A stretch of DNA of 64,000 nucleotides from Zingiber officinale (taxonomy: Eukaryota > Streptophyta > Magnoliopsida > Zingiberales > Zingiberaceae). The notes beneath the pieces are model-generated. The model made no database searches. It had not been told where the DNA came from and saw nothing but the letters and a program-made list of their open reading frames with translations. Positions within the stretch are counted from its first letter, which is position 1; the number at the start of each line of letters is the position of its first letter. A program made the translations under genes and the position numbers. The DNA lies in contig NC_055992.1 in assembly GCF_018446385.1 (NCBI RefSeq), positions 16,462,877 through 16,526,876 of the forward strand, given 5' to 3'. Shown piece after piece: positions 47,205 to 57,310 of the stretch.

Positions 47205-47311
47205 AGTTTGGACTTCCGAAAAAAAAAATGCACCTTGGTGATATGGATAATATCATCTAACCTTTTAAGTCATACTTAACTAGAATCTCAGAACCGGAGT
47301 ATTACAATTTT

Positions 47312-49184
47312 AAATTTGTTTGTAAGTTAAAATATGTATTAAATTGATGATTACTATCGAATCTTACTATGAAGCACGAATCGTGTTTACCTACATTTTC
47401 TCTGCCAAAAATGCTCCTTTAACTTGCAGTTTTTAATCCAAAACTTTCAGGCTATCAGTCATTTGGCATATAACAAAGCACATGTCTTGAGTGGCTTTCT
47501 TAATTAAGCAACGACGCTTCTGATGTTTGCCTAACCGGATGGCACACTGTTGTTTACATGAGATTATAAATATTTTAAACTCAGGGATCCCGACTCGGAT
47601 GTTTTGTTTTGGTATCTAGATCCGTGTCTCTGAGCATTTTACTTATCTAATGGATGTTAGGTTCATTTGATGCGTGCTCAAGAAAAAATCTTGCCGATGC
47701 ACAAGTCATATTAATCATGCGAGTGGAAATTGCAGGAAATTTATGAGCGATCTGATAATTTAGTCATTGCTTTAATTGGAGGTTCATCAAAGTCTCAATC
47801 GTGTGGATGCTCTATTCTTTATATGAGGTAGGTCTGAAACACTAGTTTCAACCACTAGGATTTGCGAAGGCTACTTATCCTGCTACTGAAGAATGAATGA
47901 ACTGACTCATAGTCTCTAGCTGCAGTCAGTGCTGGTGTGGGTTTCCCTGTGCCACAGATTATATATGTGACAGTGCAATTTAATTGGATTTATATGCATA
48001 GTGTTTATTCCCAATGGGGAATCTCGTATCTGGCTCTACTAGTTCCTAATTTGGCATCCAAGCAATGAGACAAAAGCTCCCAAAACACTACGAGTAGAAA
48101 GTCCAGCCAATCAAATTGTTCTTATTCTCATTTATGATTGTAGAGAATCAAATTGTTATTTATCACTTGACTGACTTTTTGAGCTTTAGTTGCCTTGCCA
48201 CATTGTTGTTCAAACCACTTGATAATTGCTGTCTTTCATGATATACTCCGAGTTCATGTGTTTACCTATCCTATGAGATACAGCTAGAGAATTTCTGCAG
48301 GATTATCTCGAGTGAATTAAATGTCTGAATTTCTGATATATTCAAGTTGCAGCCAGTTTCACTCCGTAGGGTATCAATTTATGTAGTTCCACTTTATGCC
48401 TCAATCCAACTGGAGGTTATGAGAAGGACCGAGGGCCACTCATAGCCATGGGGACCTGGCAATTCAGCTTGTGATAAATATTTGGTGCCTTTGCGATACT
48501 CTCAGCCCCATTATTCTCCACTAGCTACTTGCTCCTTTTACTGCAAATGCAAGTTTATGGAGGATGTTTCTGCTAATCACAAGATGTTCCTTCTATTTTC
48601 GCTAGGAAACAAACTTCAATGTTCTTGCCACCCAAAAAATGCTCTCTTTTCCGTAGATAGATAGAAAAGGGAATCTGTGGCAATAATTTGGTTGTGCGTC
48701 GATATTCCCTTCACTTTTGCTCAGAACGAAAATAATATTTCAGTCCCGTCCCATTTCCTTTTCGCCCAAAAGTTTAATGATTGATGGTGCTGTGCTACTG
48801 GCAAATACTTACAGAAGCTTAGATCCATGCAATTAATTGAATAGCAAATTATATAATCTAAGAATATATCGCATTATATATATTTTTTTCTAGTCAATCC
48901 ATCGAGCAGCTGAACTAGATTTGCCGACTAAAATGATTGCCAATAACGATTCTGGAATCTAACGGAAAGAACTACACGTTATCTGTCATCTAATACAAAT
49001 CATGTGCACCCGAAAGTGACACGATTCATCCCTCATGATCATACACTTCACATTTGTTCACATCGAGTCCTTTATTGCCCTCATTAATTCCCACGGGCCC
49101 AGCAATGATTGATACATAGATTCAAGGAATCATACATTTTAAATCTTGTCCTTTTGCAGGTAACAATTAATGGAGAATGATGGA
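47312..49184. other. Intergenic sequence downstream of the SDR gene
   Basis: No transposon signature and no convincing coding exon on either strand. Base composition is moderate and not repetitive. It would contain the 3' UTR of the SDR gene at its right edge. Confidence 0.5.
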
Positions 49185-50317
49185 TCATACAACCCTGGTA
49201 CTGGTAGGTGAGTCGATGGACGCTCGCAGGTCGATCTCTTGCGTCCATGCACCCTTCTTTTGCGTATGGATGTGCCAGTAAGTCTGCGCTATTGCGTCCG
49301 GATCCACCAGCGTCGGGCTCTGTTCTCCTCTGGAGGATCGACCGCGTGCGCTAAAACGAAAAATCAGTAAGATGAAAGAAATAATTCGATGTAGAATCGT
49401 ATCCAGTGCTGACCTTGCTAAACCGATAACCCCGTCGATGACGGCGTGCACGACGTGAATTCCAGAGGATTGGAATTCCCTGGCGAGGCACTGAGACAAT
49501 CCCCTCAGAGCAAATTTACCGCAGCCTGCGACGGCGGGAGCCGGTTGATTATTCAATGATTGGTTTTTGTTTTTGCACAAATTAGGGGCTCGTGATCGAT
49601 CTTACTTAGCTCGCAGCGGCCTGCGAATCCGATGAGCGAGGCGGAAGATCCGGTGAAGATTATGGTGCCTCTGCCCCTCTCCGCCATGCCGGGAATTACC
49701 TGATTATATTGATCAGCTAGCTGGCAGAACGTGCATGAATGAAAAGGATGAATTAATTAATGAGTAATTGGCACTTGGCACGTACATGTTGGGCGCAGTG
49801 GAAAGCTCCGACGGCGGAGACGGCGAGCGAGCGCTCGAAGGAGTGCAGGGTGACGGCGGCGAAGCTGGTGGGCGGGCTGGCGGCGGGCGGCTCGCAGGCA
49901 TTGTACACCAGCACTTCGACGAAGCCGAGGGAGAGAACCCCCTCGAAGGCCTCGCGGACCGACTTGGAGTCGGAGCAGTCCATGCGGATGGCGAACACCT
50001 GCGCCTTCGCCTCCAGGGCGATCTCCTCCGCCAACCGCGATAGGTTACCTGAACAAATAAAATTTCGAAGACTCTATATACGAAATCGGAAAATAATTAA
50101 AAAGCTAGATCAGAATATATATAATTAATTAATTAATCGATCGATCGATGGTTGGGAGCGTGCCGAGATCGCGGGCCAGGATGGCGACGGTGTAGCCTTC
50201 GTGGGCGAACTTGCAGGCGACGGAGCGGCCGAGCTTGGGGCCGACGCCGACGACGGCGGCGATGCCGCGGGGGGAGGTGGAGCATGACATGGACCGTATG
50301 CTGATTGTCGTCGACAT
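49185..50317 (-). CDS. Short-chain dehydrogenase/reductase (SDR), five exons, 262 aa
   Basis: Minus-strand exons 50164-50317, 49786-50048, 49606-49699, 49414-49525 and 49185-49350 sum to 789 nt with no internal stop. The start is MSTTISIRSMSCSTSPRGIA. Rossmann motif GVGPKLGRS (residues about 24-32), RMDCSD, VYNA in place of NNAG, the catalytic-Ser segment FTGSSAS, and CELSCGKFALR, where Lys is kept but the Tyr of the usual YxxxK is Leu. The end is WTQEIDLRASIDS...RVV. This fits an uncharacterised plant NAD(P)-binding SDR family; substrate unknown. Introns 2-4 have GT...AG ends. Intron 1 requires a GC donor (CTCG|GCACGC) with acceptor TTCAG, to give RDLGNLSRLAEE. This is the only apparently intact host gene in the window. 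Confidence 0.85.
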
Positions 50318-51157
50318 GCTTTAATGGAAAAGAGAAGGAAAGATACTGAAACGTAATATAGAAGGAGCATAGATTAACGACCTCAAATGTAGTTATGTAG
50401 AGATTTTTTGAGGGGCATTGAGCGTCTCTTCTTGGCTACTTTCCAAGGAGATTCCTGCCATCCGGTTGGATTTGGACAGCCGCGATATGCATGTGTGGCC
50501 CCCACCTGTTCAATCAAGTAGGCATGTGTGGCCCTCATCTGCCATGCATTTTTTATCCGTGTGCCTGTATGTACCTCTCTCTATATCCGTGTGATCGATT
50601 CTAGGAGGGCCGCTGATGTGACGGTTTCACAAATAGTATATCGAGTTTTACCCTTTTCATTAAAAAAAAATTAAAGTAGACCTATTGGGTGCGCCCACCT
50701 GAATATATCTTCTTATGATAAAAATAATAATAATAATTAATTAGATAGGATAACATTGAATCTGAAATGATTGATCTGATCTATAGAAATTTTTCATCGA
50801 CTACCAAGATAAATCATCCAGTCTCACAAAAATTTTTCACCGATCATCAGGATAAATCGGAAAGTACTAGCAGCGAACAAATTAAGAGTCCAACATCCTT
50901 TAATTACGTACTTTATTTAGAGAAAAGATTCTTACAAATTTATCATAGTTGAAATTCGAATCATAAATATTTAAATAAAAATCTGAATATCTTATTGCTA
51001 CACTATAACGAGGGTGATATGCTCGCACATGGAGTTATTGTATGAGGTTGATCTGGTGCATTCATTCCTTAAGTCAAGAGCCCCTGTACTAGATAAATCC
51101 CATATAATTTATCTCCTTGGTCTCCTGGATCACGTGAGACGACGATTTTCATTTTTA
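50318..51157. other. Upstream region of the SDR gene
   Basis: Contains the 5' UTR and presumed promoter of the minus-strand SDR gene. I see no convincing TATA box. The rest is AT-rich with no coding or repeat signature. Confidence 0.45.
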
Positions 51158-51359
51158 GGATGTATTTAGTTAGAAATTATCTTGATAATGTTAATTATTC
51201 ATTTAAAATTATTAATAAAAATCTTATTTAATTTAAATAATGGATGATTCTAAATAATATTTCATATCTGATATGTCAGTAAAAGACACAAACAACCCAA
51301 AACGAAAAATCTCAAAAAATTAGATTTTTCTTAATTCTGGGTTAACGACTTATTTTACC

Positions 51360-51764
51360 AAAAATACTCGTCGATAAGAGAAAAATATAAAAAAATTAAA
51401 AATAATAAAAAATATATAAAAAATGTAAAAAAATAAAAAAAATTTAAAAGTAAAAAAAATAGAAAATAGAAAAAACGTTAAAAAAAATTTTAAAAAGTAA
51501 AAAATAAAAAAAAGCTTTAAAAAATAGAAAAACATAAAAAATAAAAAATAGAAAAAATTTTAAAAAATAAATAAATAAAACACTTCAAAAAATAAAAAAT
51601 AAAAAAACGTAAAACAAATTAAAATTTAAAAATTTAAAATTTAAAAATAAAAAAAATATAAAAAAAAATTTTAAAAAACACACATAAAAAAATAAAGAAA
51701 ACCTGAAAAGAAAAAGTAAAAAAAACTAAAAAAAAGCGTAGAGTTTAAGAAAAAAAATAGAGAG

Positions 51765-51765
<1 letters not shown>
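51360..51765. repeat. Low-complexity A-rich tract
   Basis: Long run of AAAAATA/AAAAAAT variants. The complementary open frame 51350-51535 (Phe-rich) is an artefact. Confidence 0.9.

Positions 51766-51805
<40 letters not shown>
51766..51805. repeat. (TAA)n microsatellite, about 13 units
   Basis: Uninterrupted AAT/TAA trinucleotides. Confidence 0.95.
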
Positions 51806-51806
<1 letters not shown>

Positions 51807-52050
51807 TGTATGGTTGGTTTTGTAACTGAGAGTAATAAGTAAAATATTAAATTAGATTATTTATTAAAATTTTCAAATAAATAAGTTTTTGTTGCATTAT
51901 CTAGGTTGAATCAAATAACATGTGGTTATGTTTTATTTCACATAACCTTGGTTATGTGATTATCTTGTAATCATATAACTAAAGTTATATATGATAACTT
52001 GAACTAAACGCACCCTTACTATATTAATTAGGCATATTGGACATTAATTG

Positions 52051-52258
52051 TGGTAAAAGGCGATTACGCTCGCCCCCGGCACCCCCGCTAACCCATCCCA
52101 AGGTCAACACGGAGGAGGTAAATCACAGGCGGCAATTAGCATTTGGAATAGTGACTAGCACATAAGGGAGGTATTTACCTCGGCTTTGCGAGATTCGAAC
52201 CCCAAACCTCATTATGGTAACACCTCATGCGCTAACCACTAGACCCATCCGAGGGGAC
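52051..52258 (-). mobile_element. tRNA-derived SINE, copy 1
   Basis: 208 bp on the minus strand with a Pol III A box (GGTCTAGTGGTTAGCGC) and B box (GGTTCGAATC), a shared body (GCCGAGGTAAATACC) and 3' tail CGCCTTTTACC. Flanked by a 19-20-bp TSD, GGCATATTGG(A/G)CATTAAT at 52031 and 52259. Same family as the copy at 53192. Confidence 0.9.
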
Positions 52259-52277
52259 GGCATATTGGGCATTAATG

Positions 52278-52600
52278 TTCCATACAGAGGAAGATTAGAA
52301 TATTGACCTCTCAAGTTTGATAGGGGTGGTGGTAAGTGATCATGTCTAAAAACGGGAAGATGATATGTTGGCTAGGAGGCATTGAGTTGACTTATATATT
52401 GACTGAGAGAAAACTATAATCTGAAAGGAGATGATGCTAAGTGATCCTAAAGCTAATAGTTGTAGGCCTATGCACACCATAGACAGAGCCAACAGAAACG
52501 TTAGAGCAAGAACCAGAGAAGAAGTCCCTGGTACAAGCCCTCCGATACTCAAATTAGAACAGTAGCCGAGTGAAATGAAGAATATGATGAATAGTAGAAT
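52278..52600 (-). mobile_element. Tat-type gypsy LTR fragment
   Basis: Matches 53720-54020: GTTGACTTATATATTGACTG, AAGTGATCCTAAAGCTAATA, and CCCTCCGATACTCAA, the inverted signature. It abuts gag sequence directly, so the pol region between has been deleted. Confidence 0.6.
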
Positions 52601-53660
52601 CGCCTCATTAATATCTCAGGAGTGACGAACGGAACATCTAGTGTCACTTGGTTGAATTGCCTGATATATGCTCGTAGGGATTCTTTAGCCCCTTTTTGAA
52701 CGTGAACAGATTCAAACTAATCTTTTGTTACCTCCTACTATTGGCAAAGTGGTGCAAGAAGACTTTGTAAAAATCTTTGAAGTAGCAAATGAACTCAGCT
52801 GGGAACCTGTTGAATCATTTTTGTGTCAAACAGGAAAGGGTGGTAAGGAACACTCGACACTTAAATCCATCTATGTATTCGTGGAGGATGGCTACGTTCT
52901 CGAATTTGAGCAGATGATCCATTGGGTCGGTCACTCCTCCATACTCTTCGATCGCTAATCGTCGGAAATGACTCAACAACTTATCTCCTAAAATCTCTTG
53001 GGAGAACGACATACTTATTTGCTCACAGGAGCTACTAGCCATTGGAGCTTTTCCCCTTCGGATCTCCCGAGCCGTTGCATTCTCAGAAGATGATCCTTGG
53101 AACCTCTCCGCTCGACTCACACCCTCAAAAGGCGTACGAAAGGTGACTCAATGATATGCTATCAGAGACAGGGCATGTGTGGAAGACTGATTGTCCCCAC
53201 AAAACAGCCTAATGGCTAGCACATGAGTTGCTGCCACCATCAGGTTTGAGATTCGAATCTTGGCATAGCCGAGGTAAATACCTTCCTCATGCGTCAGTCA
53301 CTATTTCAAAGGCTAGTAGACACCTGTAATTTATCTCCTCTGTGTTGGCCCTGAGACGGGTTGGTAGGGGAGCTGGGGGCGAGCGTAATCACTTTTTGCC
53401 ACCATGTGTGGAAGACTGATCAGCTGTGCAGGTGCTTGCCTGAAGCCAACTGTTGGTGGAGGAGGAACCAGTCAGAACCCAGTTGGGCCCTTTACTTGGG
53501 TCCGTTGTTTGGTATGAGGATATGTCATCAATGCAGCTGAGTTGTTTAGTAAAGGACCCCTGGATGCTGCTTATTGCTATTATTGTAGTAACTTTTACGC
53601 TCGAGTTATTATTAGCAGCTCCAAGTTTTCTTATGAAAAGGTGATGGTGGTGAGTCATCC
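52601..53660 (-). pseudogene. Tat-type gypsy gag remnant with a SINE inside
   Basis: Right to left on the minus strand: an N-terminal piece at 53389-53658 (MTHHHHLFIRKLGAANNNSS), interrupted by SINE copy 2 (53192-53402), then 52815-53120 with HFRRLAIEEYGGVTDPMDHL, LKFENVAILHEYIDGFKCRV and FLTTLSCLTQK, the retrotransposon gag domain core (PF03732-type), continuing with frameshifts to about 52640 (WFNRFPAEFICYFKDF). No pol follows. Confidence 0.7.
53192..53402 (+). mobile_element. tRNA-derived SINE, copy 2
   Basis: 211 bp on the plus strand: A-box region CCTAATGGCTAGCACATGAG, B box GATTCGAATC, body GCCGAGGTAAATACC, tail GAGCGTAATCACTTTTTGCC. A perfect 18-bp TSD, CATGTGTGGAAGACTGAT, stands at 53174-53191 and 53403-53420. 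Inserted in the gypsy gag remnant. Confidence 0.92.
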
Positions 53661-53719
53661 AACCTCTTCCATCTCCGTATTTCAGATTCAGGTGAAGTTC
53701 TCATAAACGACACTAAATT

Positions 53720-54980
53720 TGATCATATTTGAAAGCGAATGAGATGACGCGTTGACTAGGGGGCGTCGAGGTGACTCATATGTTGATTGGGAGAAGACTA
53801 TGAGCTAGAAGGAAATGACACTAAGCGATCCTCAAGCTAAGAGTTGTGGGTCTACACACACCACAAATAGAGCCAACGGAAGCGTTAAAGTGAGAAATAA
53901 GAAAGGGGCCCTTGGCATAGACCCTCCAACGCTCAAGTCAAAACAGTAGCCAAGCGAAATAAAGAATACACTGAATAGTAGAGCAATAATGTAACTGCAC
54001 AAGTGAGTGGATGTGTATGCATTCATGCCAGTAGGTGAGCCTACCTGACCAATAGAGAGGACCCCTTTTTATATCGTCTCTCATAACCTACGCAATTAAT
54101 GAGGTGACATAGAATGTCTAGTATCATCCCTTCTATAGGCGGAGGAAGGCTTCATTGCCTGCATATATCAGAGTAATGACATATTCCTTGATAGTTTGTT
54201 ACGATTCTCTGACAATGTTATCTCCTAGACAGAGTTTGGCCGACTCTAAGCCGATTGGCTGTAGGCTGGAGTCATGCTCATGTGGGGAACTAGGCTTCGA
54301 CTATCTGACTGGCACTGGGGCCGGACGAATGTAAGCTGAGGGTCATGCCCATGCATGGACAGAGCCAGGAATTTCATATCGAGGGAGTGAAATGTATTTG
54401 TTTATGTTGAGGGGAGGCGACCATGTCGTTGCCTCCCATTCACCTCTTTTTCACCCTCTATTTTTATATCTCATACACTTTTTATACTTAAAAATTAAGG
54501 GGGGTAGCCGCCACCATCGCCCCCTGGCTTCGTCCCTGTGCCCATGAATGGAGAGCTGAACCTCGTAAGTTTGACTGGTGCTAGGGCCTAGTGAATGTAA
54601 ATTGAGAGCCTTGTATTTGGAGAAGTAGATAGCTGAACACCTAAGGTCCGATCGAATTTTGAGCCGACCAAGTTTATGCTGGGGATTCAGAATCCGCTTG
54701 GACAATATGTCCGGTCAAACTTTATGTCAAGGATTCATTTTGCACTCAGCTACTATACTTGAATATAGAGTTCGATCTAGCCGAGTGATGTGTCTAGCGT
54801 GTTCGATCAACCTTTTGATTTGATCGGCCAAAGCACTTGACAATGATACTGGTCTTATTTCAACATGACATTGATACGACTTGAGAGTTAATCCTTTCTT
54901 AACTTTGACCGCTATATCAGTCGACTTTCTTAACATCGAAATCCACTCTGGGAATCCTATCTTACTCACCGTAGCAGTAA
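53720..54980 (-). mobile_element. Tat-type gypsy 5' LTR (minus orientation)
   Basis: Carries the inverted signature CCTCCAACGCTCAAGTC near 53925 and a minus-strand TATA box (GATATAAAAAGG) at about 54063-54075. The outer part has gypsy-LTR phrases such as TTTGACCGCTATATCAGTCG near 54905 that also occur near 46325 in the other orientation. Outer edge not exact. Confidence 0.6.
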
Positions 54981-56384
54981 GAGATAGGGTATATTTTCCA
55001 AATGATAAGATTCAATTCCCATGCAAAAATGCACATACGATGATTAAACTATTGGTGAATCTGAGGCGCCACATCAAGCGCTATCTTGCTTTTTGAATTT
55101 ATTTGGTGGGAGAAACGTAGGACTGAACTGCCTACCTCAAAATTAATCGGAATGTAAGATCTGCATATCTCTCGTATATATTAAAAAAATATAATATTGG
55201 ACTAAGCATGGAAAGCTCTATTTCTTCAGCACAAAGATTAGAATGTTGGACTAAGCAGGGAAATAAGCATATCAAAAAACATTTTAAAGGTATGAAAGTG
55301 TAGGGTTGAAGGGAGATAATATTTGAATACAAACCTTTACGAGTAATATATTAAACCAAATCAATACACAAACAGGATTGGTAATGCGCTCACAAATTCA
55401 GGAGTTGTCCGTTCAATGCTTAAAAATGGTGCTAGAATATACTAAAGTAAAAAAGTAATTTAGTGATCCAGAGACGGGTAATAAGTTTGCAACCATTGCA
55501 ATCTTGACGGGCATACGCTGGTCGAATTAACATTATTTAAGTCGGCCCTTTTGTCCAATATTTTGTCAAAGATTAGTAAGGTTTGTAAAGTAGTAAAAAA
55601 GACATGCATGTTGTAGCAATGGACTACTAGTTTCTTGGACCAGAAAACCAATAACAATGGGTAGGATATCAGTGTTGGTTCATGAAAAATGCAACAAGAA
55701 TGATGAGCAGAAAATAGCAGTGGCTTTCGTTCACTGCGATCCACTAAATAATGAGATTTCTTCACCTAAGCAGCTTTCCTTTAACATATTAATTGCTAAA
55801 GAAACGGGCTCAGTTTCACAATTAACATTGTTCTTTGTTTTCTCAGTTGTATTCAAGACAAAATCCAGTAGTTGTCATATCTATGTCTTCTCAGCATAAT
55901 ACAAGTTCATTGTGGGTATAAAATTCAGGTGTAGGAGAGAGAGAAGCGATTTGGGAACCATGCTGGTCACAAAAAACTAACCGAGGAACATGAAATCGTT
56001 CATCATTGTATCGGCCTCGTTATGTGGAGCATAAGCAAATGTCTGCACAAAATACATGTCATTAAAATCAAACAAGCAGAAGGCTGGCACAAAAGAAATG
56101 AAAAAAGAAAAATGAGAACAGATCAAGCCTGATGGATTGAAAGCCCATTTCATCAAGTAAATTACTGTCATATTCAGTACAAGTAACTGCACACTACATA
56201 GCAGCAGCCAGAGTAATCATATAAACCAAGATTGCATGCAAAACCTGGAGTAGCAGGATAAATATCTAGGCAATAACTTTTTCTTTAATCACATTTAGTG
56301 CTGCTATCAAAATAATATGTGTTTACAAGTTTTAAGCGTTAGATATATGTGAATAGACAAGAAATAGAAGAGGCATGGAGTTTT
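54981..56384. other. Unassigned sequence
   Basis: No recognisable protein, LTR or SINE on either strand. The open frames here (55460-55765, 55657-55899, 55977-56192) lack motifs and overlap each other. Confidence 0.45.
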
Positions 56385-57310
56385 ATTATGAATGAGATTT
56401 TAGTCTCATATTAGGAGCTTCAAGGTACTTTGTTAATTTATATTGATTCATATGTTTTGATGATATGAACAAATAAATGGGGAGAGACTCTCTCACACAT
56501 GGGTGCGTAGGGGGTGCAAATCTATGGCCTGGATTGTACTGAACCATGTTGACTCGTGTGTGAGCACGACCTGCGCGTGTTGATTATCGGACTGATCGGG
56601 GTAAAATTTGTTCAAATGGAACAACCAACATTGTGCCACATGATCATCCCACTCTTTGTCGTGCATTCTTGTTCGTCGGAGTGCCTGTGATAGCAGGCCG
56701 ATACCACTCAGTTCGCCGTGATCACCTATACTTGGTGGAAATCACGATTAGCCGTTGTATCCGGGAAAATAGACGACCCGAGAAAACCTCGAAGCACAGC
56801 TGAAGGTGGGATGAATCTGTTTCATGAAAACTGCGCGCGTTCATCGTAGGTCTCGGTTCACTTAGTGCGCACACCCGGTCAAGTTCTACGCTTCGCCCAC
56901 CCGATCAAGTTCTACGCTTCGCCCACCCGATCAAGTTCTACGCTTTGCCCACCCGGTCGATTCATCCACGTTCACTCAGTCGCTCGGCTCTTATTCAGCC
57001 TCTCTGCCCGAACGACCTCCGGCTCGCTCTGCAGCTAACTCGATCGCTCGGCCTTTCTGCCTAGACGACCTCCAACTCGCTCGGAAGAAGCTCGCTCGGC
57101 TTCTCCACCCGTCCGACCGCTAGCTCACTCGGCCACTTAGCTTGTTCGGTCGCACTACCCGGTCGGACTCTCAGTTTAAATCAACAACTTGGTCAGCCTT
57201 GCTACCAGTCTGCACTCAGCAATTGGCAAAAACTAATCCCTGCTGACAACTTGAGATTATCAGCTCAGATCATCACGATAGATAAGTCGTAACTCTATCT
57301 ATCAGACTGA
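56385..57310 (+). mobile_element. Copia LTR remnant, same family as 62613-63640
   Basis: Shares GGGGAGAGACTCTCTCACAC, TGGGTGCGTAGGG, TTGACTCGTGTGTGAGCA, GTTGTATCCGGGAAAATAGA and GGTGGGATGAAT with the LTR at 62613. 56870-56960 has three near-identical tandem copies of a unit of about 27 bp (CACCCGATCAAGTTCTACGC). No internal region is attached, so it is a solo or truncated LTR. Confidence 0.6.

Larger units (their letters stand above)
46618..47306 (-). mobile_element. Cassandra-like TRIM with 5S rRNA-derived LTRs
   Basis: 689 bp. LTRs 46618-46927 and 47070-47306, both TGTAA...ATTACA, flanked by perfect ATTTT TSDs (46613-46617, 47307-47311). The 142-bp interior begins with a PPT complement (ATCACCCTCACTTAAAG) and ends with the PBS (AATGGTATCAGAGC on the minus strand, 47056-47069). 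No coding capacity. Each LTR carries a minus-strand 5S rRNA-like segment, the defining trait of Cassandra TRIMs. The right LTR lacks about 75 bp at its inner edge (the GC-rich CCCGGGCGGACCCC zone). Confidence 0.9.
51158..52015. mobile_element. PIF/Harbinger-like non-autonomous element (candidate)
   Basis: Ends GGATGTATTTAGTT and (inverted) GGGTGCGTTTAGTT match at 11 of 14 bases and are flanked by TTA on both sides (51155-51157, 52016-52018), the 3-bp target typical of Harbinger elements. The interior is very A-rich with a (TAA)n tract and has no transposase. Confidence 0.55.

Noticed and set aside
47312..49184. Possible additional exons or a second gene
   Set aside because: Short open frames lack family motifs and consistent splice sites; nothing could be joined into a plausible protein.
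49760..50128. Plus-strand open frames over the SDR gene
   Set aside because: The minus-strand exons have splice sites and SDR motifs; the plus frames do not.
51350..51535. Phe-rich 61-codon open frame
   Set aside because: Complement of an A-rich low-complexity tract.
52200..53260. tRNA genes suggested by GGTTCGAATC boxes
   Set aside because: No cloverleaf or acceptor stem; the boxes belong to SINE heads flanked by TSDs.
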